DNA from: Parus major
Taxonomy: Eukaryota; Chordata; Aves; Passeriformes; Paridae
Direction: 5' to 3'
Length of the DNA stretch: 64,000 bases
NCBI RefSeq assembly: GCF_001522545.3
Contig: NC_031770.1
Span: 108,631,368 to 108,695,367 of the forward strand
Shown: piece by piece, positions 12,480 to 23,900 of the stretch
Layout of the letters: the number at the start of each line of letters is the position of its first letter
Position numbering within the stretch: position 1 is the stretch's first letter
Translations under genes and position numbers: made by a program
Notes under the pieces: generated by a model
The model's input: only the letters and a program-made list of their open reading frames with translations
Told to the model about the DNA's origin: nothing
Database searches by the model: none

Positions 12480-13250
12480 TATTGAAATCCTATTAATGGG
12501 GCTTCTGTTTAATTTGCACTTTCAAAGAAGACTGTAGTCTTGGAAAAATTATTATCCATCAAAGGCGACCTTATTGAGACATCACAATGAATATTAGTCT
12601 GGGGTAATATGTAAATCTGGGTGCCATTTGCATGACAATGCAGCCTAACCCACCCCGTGCTTCCATCTGACAGCCCAGTACCAACACATAAACTGTAAAC
12701 AATAAAAGGGCACAGAATGGCCCAGCGGGGGTCCCGCACCACGCAACAACAAAACGTCTCCTGCAGACACAAAGCCCAATCCGTTAGTTTAATAGGAGTG
12801 AAACCAATTCAGGAGCTTTCTGGTCAAAGATCTGACACAATTTCCAAGCTAGTCCCCAACATTGCTGTCATGATCTACTGTAACTTATTGTAAGACCCAA
12901 AGAAGTTTAATCAAGCAAAATTGCTGAAAGTAGAAATCTTTACCACATCACTAAGAGCTCCTTTTTAAAGACTGGCCTTCTTTTTATTGGAAGCTAACAT
13001 TGCATGCTTCAAAAAGTACTCTTCAAAACAGTTTTCATAGAGGGATTAGGAACAGGACAGTAGAAACACATAAGCCTTTAATCAATAGGTCACCCGTTAA
13101 AATTTGGCTTACAATAGCAGTGTTTGCAAGCGACTGACATCTGTGAGCAGCATGTGTAAACTGTCAAGGCTTCGCTGGTGTCAGAGAAACTAAGATAATT
13201 TACCCCAGTTTAATATCAGACCCCTGAAGTCTTCCCCTGAGTAACTGGAG
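12480..13250. promoter_or_regulatory. Candidate conserved non-coding element / enhancer
   Basis: Repeat-free block with more CpGs than its surroundings (for example near 12566, 12655 and 12725-12740) and dense developmental motifs. A SOX-POU composite lies at 12626-12640. 'taatat' and 'aatattag' words flank it, and 'gcatgc' and 'caataggtca' words follow near 13000-13095. No long reading frame with coding character crosses it. The enhancer call is inferred from composition and motif content. Conservation across birds or vertebrates was not tested. Confidence 0.4.
12626..12640 (-). promoter_or_regulatory. SOX-POU composite binding motif
   Basis: The + strand reads ATTTGCATGACAATG. Its complement is CATTGT-C-ATGCAAAT, a consensus HMG-box site joined to a full octamer with the single-base spacing used by SOX2 with OCT4 or class III POU factors. 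The match is complete at both half-sites. One 15-base motif can occur by chance in 64 kb, but its place in a repeat-free CpG-containing block makes function plausible. Confidence 0.5.
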
Positions 13251-15433
13251 GGGAAAATTTCTCCTTGTGATTCGCAATTCATAAATGGACTCATCCAAAA
13301 ACTGTGACTGTATTTTGACTCTGCTGAAAACTGGTCTCACATGCCCTTCAAATCTAACTAATGAAAGGGCTGATATACTCTCTTGTCCATTCTCTCATCT
13401 TCCAAATACTTTCTCTAGCCTCACTTCTTCAAAGAGGCTTTAAACTCCTACAATGCAATGTAAATGAAGAGAGGAGCTCTACTGAAGTTTCACGGAATAT
13501 GAGCAGCATGGCTGGAGAAACAGCTTCACATCCCTAAATGTGTTCACTATGGAAAGTGAGGCACTCTGAGATAGCACAGAGGTTAAATTTTGTTTGAGTC
13601 AGGCAACCAATCTGATGGATTCCTGCTATCCCTCCAGGTAGTGTGAGCAGAGCAGCTGAAGGCACCTGGAGAATGGATACCTGGCTTGCTGGTACTGAGT
13701 GTGAAACACACTACAGAACTGTCCTGCATGCTGAGGTTCCCTGTTTATTGTCTGAGGAGCATTGTGCACCTCAGGCATGAAAACCTAAACATGACTGGTC
13801 CCTTGATGAGGAGCTGGTTGGTTGTGCAGGGCTATCTCTGAGATCCTACTGACCTCCAGGCAACTGGTCAGATCTGGAGACGAAGATGTTCCTTTACAGT
13901 CTTCTTCACTTTGTTCAGTGTTTGGAAAGACAGCAGCTCCTTTTCTCTTAATATGTAGAGATGCTTTTGCCCACCTTTGCACTATAAAGTGCTGGACGTG
14001 GTGTTGCTTTCCAAGTAGGAATCTGGGGTTTCTCCCCTTGTTGGCTCGAGGTCAGCTGTGCAGGTTTACTGCTCTTCAACAAGAACATACTAAGAGATCT
14101 CAATGTTTTTGTCTTTACATCAAACATCACTGGAAAAGTCACCATCAAAAAAAAAAGCTCAGGCAGCAGCAGCTTGAACCCACCAGATGCTGTGGCTTCT
14201 CTTCTGAGTGGAGAGAAAATGAACCCGTGTCCTTGAGAAGGAACATGGCCTTCTTTCCCACGTGTGTCTGTGCTCTAACCATTGGATTATAATACGAAAG
14301 ACAGACATTGTCACTCTTCTCAATAGAAGGTGTCTGTCTGTATCTCTACTTAATGAAGTGTCTGTCTGAACTGGTAAACTGGTAATCTGAAAACATCTGC
14401 CAGTTCAACTGCCTCAGGGGATGTCGCTGGAACCAAAGCAATCACACTGGAACATCTCTGAGCATGCACAAAAGTGGAATTCAAGGAGCTTCCGGAATGT
14501 TTAAATGAGCTGAGAAACACCATAATAGCGTAATCTCTTCCAAAACTTGGCAGCTATTCACTTGAATAGACAAATAGAGAGTTTGGGTTTCAAGCCCTAT
14601 CTTATGCATCCAGACTCTGGATGTGAAGTTTTCAGAAAGTTTTAGGAGGATTTGTCAAGCTCAAAGCTGAGGAAAATGGAGATCACCTTCAGAGCCACAC
14701 TTCACCTCTTCAGCCTTCCAGTGTGAATATCAAATTTCATCAGTTTCTGGACAAAATTTTCTATTCTTTTAATCGTGTGAGAATTTAAAACAAAATACAT
14801 TTTAAACCATTTTGCCAGAGAACTTCTAAGATTTTCATGCTGATCCTGTGTTTTTGTAATTTATACTGCATTTTTTTCATATATATGTTTGCATTATATA
14901 CATGACACAGTGGAAGTGAAAAGCCCAGACTTTTGTTTTCATAAATGAAATCAAACATTTGATTACTTCAACCTGAAAATTTTGACAAAATTGTCGTGTT
15001 CTCGAAGAAAGTTTCATTTTGTCCAGTCAGCATTCTCCCATGTTCTTTTGGAGCACTTTATTGCCAGTTCTAAGTAAATTCACATGAGAAAGGTAAAGGC
15101 AGCAATATGGCAAACAACGCCTATGATATTTCACAGAACAACTGCTTGACATTTATATTAGATTTCTGGCCGACTATTACAATATCTTTGATGAGTGAGA
15201 TCTTGATTTAACTCCTCCTGGAGGTATGAATGCACCTCCCAGAGCCTGTGAAGATGCGGTGCCAAGGAGAAGGAGCAGATGGTGTTTGCCTTGTCCCTGC
15301 CCCCCGAGTATTACCCACAGGGATGACAGCTTTACGCTGCACCTTGGCTCCACGGAAACCTGGTGAGGGAAGATCCCATGTGGTCAGACTGAATGAACCC
15401 ATCTTCTGCTGCTTCTTTCATAAAGTTGTAGAA
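13251..15433. other. Unique sequence, no gene seen
   Basis: Mixed-composition DNA. A 156-codon + frame at 13822-14292 overlaps - strand frames of similar size. It has no recognisable domain and no supporting splice or promoter signals. No repeat family was recognised. Confidence 0.5.
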
Positions 15434-15490
15434 AAAAACAAGTCTGGGAGAGACCTCAAGAGGCCGTGCCATCCGTTCCCTGCTTGCTGC
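15434..15490 (-). repeat. Possible ancient CR1 remnant
   Basis: The words 'gggagagacctcaagaggcc' and 'ccatccgttccctgc' resemble the reverse complement of an old CR1 3' end ('gggacctcaagaggtcatct' then 'aacccctgc'). The match is short and diverged, so the call is tentative. Confidence 0.35.
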
Positions 15491-16177
15491 TGGTGTCAGA
15501 GGGTTCATGGTTGACGCAACAGAGTTTTGGGGGGCTCTGTCAGCTGAGAGTGGTTTCATGTGCAGGGAGCTGGGGATTAGGGATGGAGAACCTTTGTAAG
15601 AAGGTGGGATGTTAATAGATTTCTTTCCCAAGTTAGATGGAGCATTCTGGTAGACAATACTGGAGTTTGAATACTGCTCAACCTTACAAAAGGCAAGAAA
15701 AGCAACTGGGAAATCGTACCCTGACTGTAGAGGAGGAGCTCCTCATGACTTTGATCCAGGGAAGAGGTAGGACTTATTGCTTCAGGAAGATGCTTCAAAT
15801 CCTGGCTTTTGGAAGTACACCTAAGTGCATGACTTTGAGATAATTTTTACCTGTGTATCCTTGGTTTTCAGAGTAGCATTTATTCTCATTTTCATAGGGA
15901 GGTGCCCAAACAGCGGAGCCCCCAAATCTGTACTGAAGGCAAAGATGCTTGTCAGTGCTTTGCCAGGTAGTGATGGTTTTCCAAATATATTTCCTGTCTT
16001 TTAGAAAGCAATGAGTGCAGTGGCAGCAGCTTCTCTCAGGAAGTCACCTGCTTGGGGAAAAGAATTTAAAGCCTTGCTGACGGGGTATCTCAGAGAAAGA
16101 TATTTATTCTCCTGGTTGTACCCTGGATTTTGGTTTATAACAACAAATGGTAGTGCAAAGTTAAGTTTAAATTGATT
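15491..16177. other. Unique sequence, no gene seen
   Basis: Moderately GC-rich up to about 15840, then AT-rich. The open frames present (up to 99 codons) overlap on opposite strands and match nothing recognisable. Confidence 0.55.
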
Positions 16178-16408
16178 AAATGTTAGGAATATTAGGAAGA
16201 AATTCTTTCCAGTGAGGGTGCTGAGGCCCTGGCTCAGGTTGCTCAGAGAAGCTGTGGCTGCCCCTGCATCCCTGGAAGAGTCCAAGGCCAGGCTGGATGG
16301 GGCTTGGAGCAACCTGGGATAGTGGAAGATATTTCTGCCCATGGCAGGGGGTGGAGTGAGATAAGGTTTAAGGTCCTTTATGACCCAAGCTATTCTATGA
16401 TTCTATGA
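16178..16408 (+). repeat. CR1 LINE 3'-end fragment
   Basis: Well preserved CR1 tail. In order it has 'attaggaagaaattctttcc', 'agagaagctgtggctgcccc', 'aaggccaggctggatggggc', 'cccatggcagggggtggagt' and an intact terminal repeat 'attctatgattctatg'. The intact 8-base terminal units mark it as one of the younger copies in the window. Confidence 0.95.
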
Positions 16409-17620
16409 AAACCAGAGTATTTCCCTCTCACTACATCTGGAAACATCAACAAAAACATATTGAAGGACTGTTTTCTTAGTATTTTCTCTACAGGACCAGC
16501 AAATGAATGCTACTATGAATGAGAAAATTGTAATCCACAAAAAATATTATATTTTCCTTCATTTAAGAAAAAATAAAAAAATAAATAAATAAAAAAATAA
16601 ATTATTGTGTATCCTTTATTTAGAGATCCTCTAAAGGCATGATCTTTTTATTTTCCCTACTTATTTACCAAATGATCAACTTTCAAGGTAGTGAGGCTTT
16701 AGATTGTGAACATCAGTCGTTACCTAAAGCAGAGCTATACTACACAGGCAGGCAGGTGAGTGGATACTGAGCCTGACACTGCCACCTTTGTTGGGTTATG
16801 GGGTGATAAGGGTCTGACGGTGCTTGCAGTATCTATTTTGTCTTTATTTCCTGAAAAAAAATGCAGCTACATGTCTAATATGTATGCACACGTATAAGTG
16901 TACCAATTTTCTGGAATTGGGAATAAGCTTAAAATTGTTATAATAATCAGTATAGGCTATATTGTGCCTTAAGGCACAGCCCTAAGCAAGGGCTGGTGCA
17001 TAAACTAAAAAGAACAGGTTGGATTTTTATTTCCTTCCCTTTATTTCCTCCCATTCTCCTCCTTCCCCTAAGGATAAACAGAGGGGGAAAAAAAGGCTAA
17101 TTGCGAAATTCTCCTCCAGCCCTTTCTGAGCGCCATCATATCTCTGAACAGAAGCAATGAGACATTTTGGCAACACCAGACTCTCTTTTTCCCTGTGCAC
17201 TCATCCTTTCTATTCCTCGTGGGCTCCCAGCTTCCTCGTCTCTTTCCACGTCCCTCAGGTCACTTCCCTCTGCTGCTGCTTCGGATTGTTGGAGACATCT
17301 GGGTTCTCTTTCTGGGCAACTGCAACCTGGCAAGTCCTTGGCATATTTGCCTGTATGTGTCACATCTTCATTAAGTCAACCCTCTTGCAACTCTCTCTGG
17401 GCCTCTTCCTCTCTGGTTTTTTTTCCTCTACCATGTTTGGATGGGTATTCACATCCCTCTTTATGGAATGAAACGCGGCCAGGCTGCAGGGTGAAGTCTG
17501 GTGGCTCAGCTACTTTGTGCATGGGACACCTGCTAGCTGAGGGAGTGGATTTAACCCTCATTTATTGCTCACCACTTTCTGCAAATGCAAAGCTTGCAGT
17601 TATTTTTGGTTGCCTAAGTG
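16409..17620. other. Unique sequence, no gene seen
   Basis: An A-rich tract of 'aaataaataaat' type lies at about 16566-16602. The stretch 17130-17560 is less AT-rich, with overlapping frames of up to 154 codons on the + strand and 75 on the - strand. None shows a recognisable domain. Confidence 0.5.
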
Positions 17621-17680
17621 CAGCCCAATAATACACAGGGATACACAATAATACACAGGGAAACACAATAATACACAGGG
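17621..17680 (+). repeat. Three-copy 20-bp tandem repeat
   Basis: Three consecutive 20-base units (17621-17640, 17641-17660, 17661-17680) share the core 'acaataatacacaggg' and differ only in their first few bases. The near identity indicates recent local duplication. Copy number could vary between individuals. Confidence 0.93.
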
Positions 17681-18589
17681 AAATTCCTTGACTTCTCTTC
17701 CTTAGCTGAGGTATTTGGTATTTTTAGGCACTTGGCTGAGGGATACACATTACAAGCCTGCTGACTCTGAGCTCCCCAAATAATCAGTGGAGAAAGAGAG
17801 ATGAGCAGACGGGAGGGAAGTGTGTGTGTCTTGCGGGTGCTGAGTTACCCTCTGGAGCTGCCTGTGCCTCCCTGTAGGGAGTTGCTGGAAGAATAGACTC
17901 CTTTTGCCTCCAGTTATATGTTGTGGATGTGGGCATCTGTTTCAGACAACAAACTGACAGGCATGTTACATTGATTTGTTTACTCTTTTTTATGATAAAA
18001 ATGATCGTGTCCCATGAATCATTCAAAGTTACATGAATGGCTTTGCTGTTCTCACTGTCTGACCTTTTTCACTTGATCATTGTTGATTCTTCCATTTACA
18101 AGAAGGAATCAGAAAGTTGTGCTAGGGTCAAATACTGTTTATTTTAAAAGTTAAGATCTCATCTAAAGGAAGAAAAAAAGTTCAACTCTTTGTTCATCTT
18201 TGAGTGCACTCAGTGGGTCATGCTATTCCTACATCAAAACGAGATTTATTTAAAATTAACAAAAAAAAAGGGGGGAGGGGGAGATTGAGCCTGAAGACTC
18301 AGTTATTGCTGGTTCCCCAGTCACATCAGTCAGCAACATGGGATTTAAGGTGTCAGAGGGACAAAGAACAGTTCAATTTGCTCTAACATTGCACCTATCC
18401 TCATGTACATATTAGACAGCTATAAAATCTCAAAGAGGCACCATTTGAAACGCTCTGTGTTAAAAGGGGGCAATTAGTGGGCAAGATGAAATGAAGGTAC
18501 AATTGTAATTATTTCATATCTTGAAACAAAAAGGAAGGACTGAGATGTAATTTCACTGCTAAGAAAATGCAAGGCTTCTGGAAAAAAAA
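17681..18589. other. Unique AT-rich sequence, no gene seen
   Basis: No exon or repeat family was recognised. It contains an A/G-rich simple tract near 18258-18285 and a 15-base A run at 18582-18596. Confidence 0.6.
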
Positions 18590-18750
18590 AAAAAAAGGAA
18601 ACTTTTTAGAACTAATTGCTTGGCTCTAATTAGAGAATCTAACCTTTGGAGGAATAGTGGCTGTTGAAACTCCAATTTTATTTGCATATATTAATATGTA
18701 CATGACAATTACACCCCCAGAGAAAGTACAGCCTGTGCCCCAAAAGCCTA
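18590..18750. promoter_or_regulatory. Candidate conserved element with homeodomain and octamer motifs
   Basis: Repeat-free block carrying 'ctaattgc', 'ctaattag', a perfect POU octamer ATTTGCAT at 18680-18687 followed at once by 'atattaatatg', and 'gacaattac'. The density of TAAT cores and the octamer suggests a homeodomain/POU-bound enhancer. AT-rich DNA gives TAAT words by chance, so confidence is limited. Confidence 0.3.
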
Positions 18751-18975
18751 GTTTTAAATTTAGAAGCAAGAAAGAAATTCTAAACAACTTAAGAACATTT
18801 TAGTGCTTCTGTAGACTTAGGATCCATTTTATGAAAACTTTGGAATGCTGAAATGACAAATCTAGTTGTCATTTTAGGTGATGTGGAGATGCACATGCTT
18901 ATGTTTAAATGTTTGTACAGAACTATCATTACTATCAATATTCATACATGTATAAGTGTGAAAAAAATAGAAATA

Positions 18976-19016
18976 TAGAATCATTAAGGCTAAGACATCC
19001 AAGATCACCAAATTTA
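18976..19016 (-). repeat. Short CR1 terminal remnant
   Basis: 'atagaatcattaaggc' followed by 'catccaagatcacca' matches the extreme 3' end of CR1 in reverse complement. Only about 40 bases remain. Confidence 0.5.
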
Positions 19017-21199
19017 TACATTTATCTAAATATACAGATATACAAGAAAGTTCTCAATACTTAGACTGTATTTGCAATAGGTGTTAGCAAGGGGTTTTTC
19101 CCATCATACCCAGCAGTAATACAGGAATATAGAAAACACAATTGTGGGCAACAAGGAGTAATAAATGTAGGTGAAATGAAGAAAATTTGGGCACCTGTTG
19201 AGACCCCCATATTGCTATGGCATTTTTGAAATGTCTGCTAAAGGTCTAGAATTGTAACTCTAAATAATTACCATTGAAACCTTGATTGCAATGATAGTGA
19301 GGATAAAAATTAAATAGGTTGCAGAGGGAAGGTCAGGTGAGCTGCAGATATTTATACAGGATTCAACCACAATCAAGACAAAATATTTCTGCTGTTTTTC
19401 ATGCAGATTTACCCTAAAAAAGTAAATAAAATGCAGGAAACTTTGAATGCCTAATCAAGAGGGCAGTAAAAAATCAGGGTGATCACTGTTGTGATTAAAG
19501 GAGATTTTAAGCAAAGTATGAAAGGAAATGTCTGTAAAACCTCATCTGAGTCCTGGGTACTCCCTTTGGATGGAACTCTGGAAATATTGCATGGAATGAT
19601 TTTGAGGTGATTAATAAATGAACAGCAGTTTTTCCAACAGAACTCTTAATTCCATGGTAGTTTTATATTTTCATGTCATCACAACATTTCAAGCTCACTG
19701 GCATGATTTCCTCTCTTTTGGGCTAAATATTCTGGTTGTTGTGGCACAAAGATGGAAAAGAGTGACTCATTCCACTTATCAGAGGTGTTGCAGTTCCCTG
19801 AACACCGAGTCAAATATACATGAGAGGTCAAGAGTCTGAGTGTAAGTTTAACAAATCCAAATAGATATATTTAAAAAATCAGAAAAACATCAGATAAAGA
19901 TTTTTGAAGAGAAAAACATTATGATTACAAACACTTCATATTACAAATATTAAAAAGTCTTCAATTTCCAGTTATCTGCAATTAACAATCTTTATTCTGA
20001 AATATCCCTATTAAAATGATTCATATTATCACATTGAAATAAATAACTACAAAACAAACTAAAACCTTCATAATTTTTACTGTATTTTTTACAATCTCAA
20101 GGATCATAAAAAAAATAATACATTTAACTACTATCTGTTGCAAAACAAAAGCCTACCCAAAAATCTGGAGGCTTGGAGATTCAAAATTCAGCAGCTTTTG
20201 GTGCAAAGGCTTTGAAAAGACAATGCAAAAAAAAATCCCCCCAAACAAATATAATTTGTGATAAATGTGTAAATTAAGCTTCCAGAACAAAAAATCAGTT
20301 ATGCCAACACAGTAAGATTTCAGCATAAACAGTCTAGCTAAGTTTTTTGGAGTAATTAATAACATTTTGTCTTAAAAATACCTGTCACCTTTAGTTTTCA
20401 CAGCTGTCAGATTTTTCGTTTTCAGAGTCAAACATTCCAAACTCAAGATCTGGTATCTGAGCTCTTGATCCTTAAGAAAACTCTACTTTTGAAAATCAAT
20501 ATCCTTTTATTCAATGCACAAAAGGAAACCCCAAATTTGTGTAGTTTCATTTGATAATCTTGCTTGGTGTTTTTAATAAATAAGGGCAAAATTTATTCAC
20601 ATCAAAGCAGTGAGCAGCTTGAATTGCACAAACTTCAGAAGTGTGATCAGGACACATATTCTGCATCTATCCCAATTCATTAAATATTGTCGTGACCCCT
20701 GGCAGAGGCACTGGAAACCAGTGCTGAGCTGCCAGCATTGTCCATGGCACACTTGGCAAGCACTCTCCCATTTCCTGAGAAGGTTTAGGAACTCATCTGG
20801 TCCAGGAATTAGTCCCAGCTTGAATATAGTGGGATGAAAAATTCATGGAGAGTTTAAGTGTGGATAGATGGCAATTGTTCCTCTCAGAGCCAGAGAACAG
20901 ACCTGTGCTCTTCAGCCAGAAGATTTTGGATTTGAAAATCCCACTTGGATTTTCAACCTGAATAAATGTAAAGGGCCTTAAATTCCTTTTCTAATGATAT
21001 GTATTATAAGCAGGGTGTTTTTTTCATAATCTAGATGACAACTTTACAAAAAAAAAAAACAGTTTATCTGTTTACATTTATAACAGAAAGGAAAAATTTT
21101 CTGATTGTGAAGTGTTTTTCCAATTGCCATATTCAAACAAGCAGAGCCAGGCCAAAGGACAGAATTCTAAAATAAAGGATAATATCCACAGTTTGTATT
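19017..21199. other. Unique AT-rich sequence, no gene seen
   Basis: No repeat family, exon or RNA gene was recognised. The interval 19850-20400 is especially AT-rich with short A runs. Confidence 0.6.
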
Positions 21200-21256
21200 C
21201 ACAGTTGGACTTGGTGATCCCAGAGGTCTTTTCCAACCTTAATGTCTCTTTGATTC
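21200..21256 (+). repeat. CR1 LINE 3'-terminal fragment
   Basis: 'cagttggacttggtgatccc' followed by 'agaggtcttttccaacctta' and 'atgtctctttgattc' is the last 55 or so bases of CR1 with a degenerate terminal repeat. Confidence 0.85.
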
Positions 21257-21500
21257 AAGGAAATATCTGAATTTAGTGAAAGCAAAGCATTTCAGTACTT
21301 CTAAAGAGATATTTAGGAGCACCTCCATTCTCAGTGGCCGTGATGTCACTTAAACCATCTTAATTTCTGTACAGACCAAGCTGTGACCACTGCTGCTTTT
21401 ATTTGCACTGTACACCCCTGAGGATCCCAGTGAGCCATTGGCAATGCTCTTTTTATTTATTTTTTTTGCTGGAATCTAGAGGCTTTCTGCTGGATAACTT
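21257..21500. other. Unique sequence, no gene seen
   Basis: AT-rich DNA with a T-rich tract near 21445-21465. Nothing further was recognised. Confidence 0.55.
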
Positions 21501-22140
21501 CTTCTCCTGAGGGGAAAATATGAATAAAATAACAAGTGAAATTTATGGCAGCGCTGTTTGTGAGACCCAAGTAATGTGTCTCCATAGGAAAATGAATGTG
21601 TATTCATTTAGGAGTGTAAATGATGGCGTGATGGCAGAGGCAGTGTGTGGCACTGGGATCATTCACATCTTGTTACAGCCAGTGATTACAGAGGAGTCAT
21701 TTTGTAGTTCAACAGCATTATTGAGGCTTATTCTCTGTAACAAATGATATCTTTTATTTTATTTTGTGATTATCCAACAGATCACTGAACCATAAAGTGC
21801 TGCTGCTCCCAGCTAACAGAAAGAAATACCAGGGCCATATGTCTCTCCTGGAACTGTTACTATTCTGTATATAATTATCATTTTTCTCTCTGCCACTCAC
21901 ACTGTGTGGGTCAGACTCCAGTTACCTCTGATAGTTTTGAGAGTCTGATGGAAATGATAGGAGGTGGAATTTTTGCAATAAGAGTTGTAATGACTAATCA
22001 TTATTCTTTTCCCCAAATCACTGCGAACGACTGCTTCACAGTTCAATTAAAAGTTTCATCCTGACATCTGCATTATGAAAGCCATTTAATATAACATCTG
22101 ACTTGCACAAATATGAATAATATCATATTCACAAAAGCAA
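21501..22140. promoter_or_regulatory. Candidate conserved non-coding block
   Basis: Repeat-free stretch with scattered CpGs (for example in 'ggcagcgctgtt' and 'tgcgaacgactgc'), CAGC/TAAT words, 'gattacagaggagtcatttt', and 'caattaaaagtttcat' followed by 'ctgcattatgaaagcc'. The composition resembles vertebrate conserved non-coding elements. There is no coding evidence. The 75-codon frame at 21520-21747 has no recognisable similarity. Confidence 0.25.
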
Positions 22141-22763
22141 TTTATATTTTTTTATTCACTTACTGAAAATGGTAAGATCAATGATCCTTATGACCATGCT
22201 GATGCCATATGGGTTTTGAACTGCAAAAAACTGCATTTTCATGCACATATATAAGTTTATATAAAATTACTGGTATTACAGATGATGCATTTGATTATAC
22301 TTGTCTTTTTTTCAGTACAGAATGTATCCTGACTGATCTGCAGTGAGTCTTCTGTCACTGAGTGCACTGTACACTGCTCTACACACCATCCCCATTTTTC
22401 TTAAGAATTAACCATTCCTGCATTTTTCCGCATTAACACATAAAAAAATAATCCATACAGCTGAGCTAAGAGCACACACACACCAGTCATCCTTTTCTTT
22501 CCAGAATTTACAGAGGCAGGATGAGAAATTTGGAATTATTTTATCAGCTGTAGTGTTTTGAGCATCAGAAACCTCTGAGTCAAACTTATTATTTTCAATC
22601 TAAGCAGAAATACTTTGAAAAACCTTTTGAAAAATATTTTCCAGTACCAATCCATAAAATTAAATGAGATTTCTCTATAAAGGAATAAGAAGCTGTCTGA
22701 AATCAGAAGCCAGATTCTCAAAGCTATCTTGTAATGAGGTGGAGGTTGGCCTCTTCTTCCAGG
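22141..22763. other. Unique AT-rich sequence, no gene seen
   Basis: AT-rich with a short CA tract near 22474-22484. No exon or repeat was recognised. Confidence 0.55.
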
Positions 22764-23012
22764 AAACCAGTGATAGGACTGCGGGAAATGGCCTGAAGTT
22801 GTGCCAGGGAAGGTTCAGAGTGTATAATAAGAAAAATTCGTCAGTGGAAGAGTGGTTAAGCCTTGGAACAGGCTGGTCAGGGAAATGATGGAGTCACCCT
22901 CCCATGAAGTGGAACTGGTTCAGTGGGTCTGGTGATATCCAGTCAAAGGATGGACTTAATGATTTTGGAGGTCTTTTTCAACCTTCTTAAACCCATGACC
23001 CCGTGATTCTCA
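22764..23012 (+). repeat. CR1 LINE 3'-end fragment (older subfamily)
   Basis: Diverged CR1 tail. It has 'ctgaagttgtgccagggaag', 'ccttggaacaggctggtcag', 'gaaatgatggagtcaccctc' and 'ggaggtctttttcaacctt', then a decayed terminal repeat 'ccgtgattctcag'. It belongs to the 'ggaacaggctgcccaggga' type, unlike the 'gcccagagaagctgtgg' type at 4.7 and 16.2 kb. Confidence 0.92.
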
Positions 23013-23690
23013 GCCTCATACTAACTGATTAAAAGGCTCCAGTGAAGACTGTCTTGAACAGGGACCAAATACACTGCTGTTTTTTAGCAATTAGCATACA
23101 CACCCTGTTGAAGGATAGGACAGGAAAAAATGTCTTTAGGCGATGATTTTGAGGGCCATATGCTGGAAAGGTTATAAAAGATCTCACATCTCTGAGCTAC
23201 AGGAACTTGGTGATGAAAAGAATGTACATATGAAATATTTGAGATATTTTAAGTGGTAATGAAGAGATACAGGACCCCTTATGGTATCACCTGGGAAAAT
23301 TGATGTTTTTCAGGAGATCAGGCTCAGAACTGCTAGAGAACTGGGAGCAAACTCAACCCAGCAGCACCTGTAGTCAAGAAGCATGTTTTAGCCTGGGAGA
23401 AAAATATAAAAAAAATGAAAAAAGAAGAAATCAAACCTGCTCAGTTTTGCTACTCTTGAATATGTCCTGGGAGCAATTTGCTTCAATTTGTCCAAAAGAG
23501 TAAAATCACAAGACAAGGAGCCAGCTGGAGGGACAGCTTGAATGAAAAGTGAGACATGACACACAGGAGATGAGTTGGGGGGAAAAGGTGCCATTACAAT
23601 CTGAAACACTTGAAGAAAACTACTTAAAGAGATGAAATTCAGTGTCTGAAAACTGGGGTACAGGAGAATTCTCCACTGCTAATTCTTGCA
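23013..23690. other. Unique sequence, no gene seen
   Basis: AT-rich with an A/G-rich tract at 23400-23430. The short frames on both strands show no recognisable similarity. Confidence 0.55.
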
Positions 23691-23900
23691 GCTCTGGTCA
23701 TTAGCTGCTCTCACTTCCCAGCCCTTGTTTGGTTGCTAATCATCTTAATGAACAAAGTCCATTAGCTTGCTTAATGTTTTTCCTCTGTATTTGCAGAGTT
23801 ATGTCTGCATTAACTTAATTGCAAACAAATCAAGCTATTCTGGGGAATTATTTCCATTGCCTAGTAATGTCCATCTAATTTAAGTGGCCAAATTAGGGAG
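23691..23900. promoter_or_regulatory. Candidate homeodomain-rich conserved element
   Basis: Dense run of TAAT/ATTA cores in a repeat-free stretch: 'gctaatcatcttaatgaac', 'ccattagcttgcttaatg', 'gcattaacttaattgc' and 'catctaatttaagtgg', ending with 'ggccaaattagg'. A 'tttgcag' and SOX-like 'aacaaa' words lie among them. This spacing of TAAT cores is typical of vertebrate developmental enhancers. No coding frame is present. Confidence 0.35.

Noticed and set aside
13822..14292. 156-codon + strand frame
   Set aside because: No recognisable domain, opposite-strand frames of similar length, and no splice, promoter or polyadenylation context.
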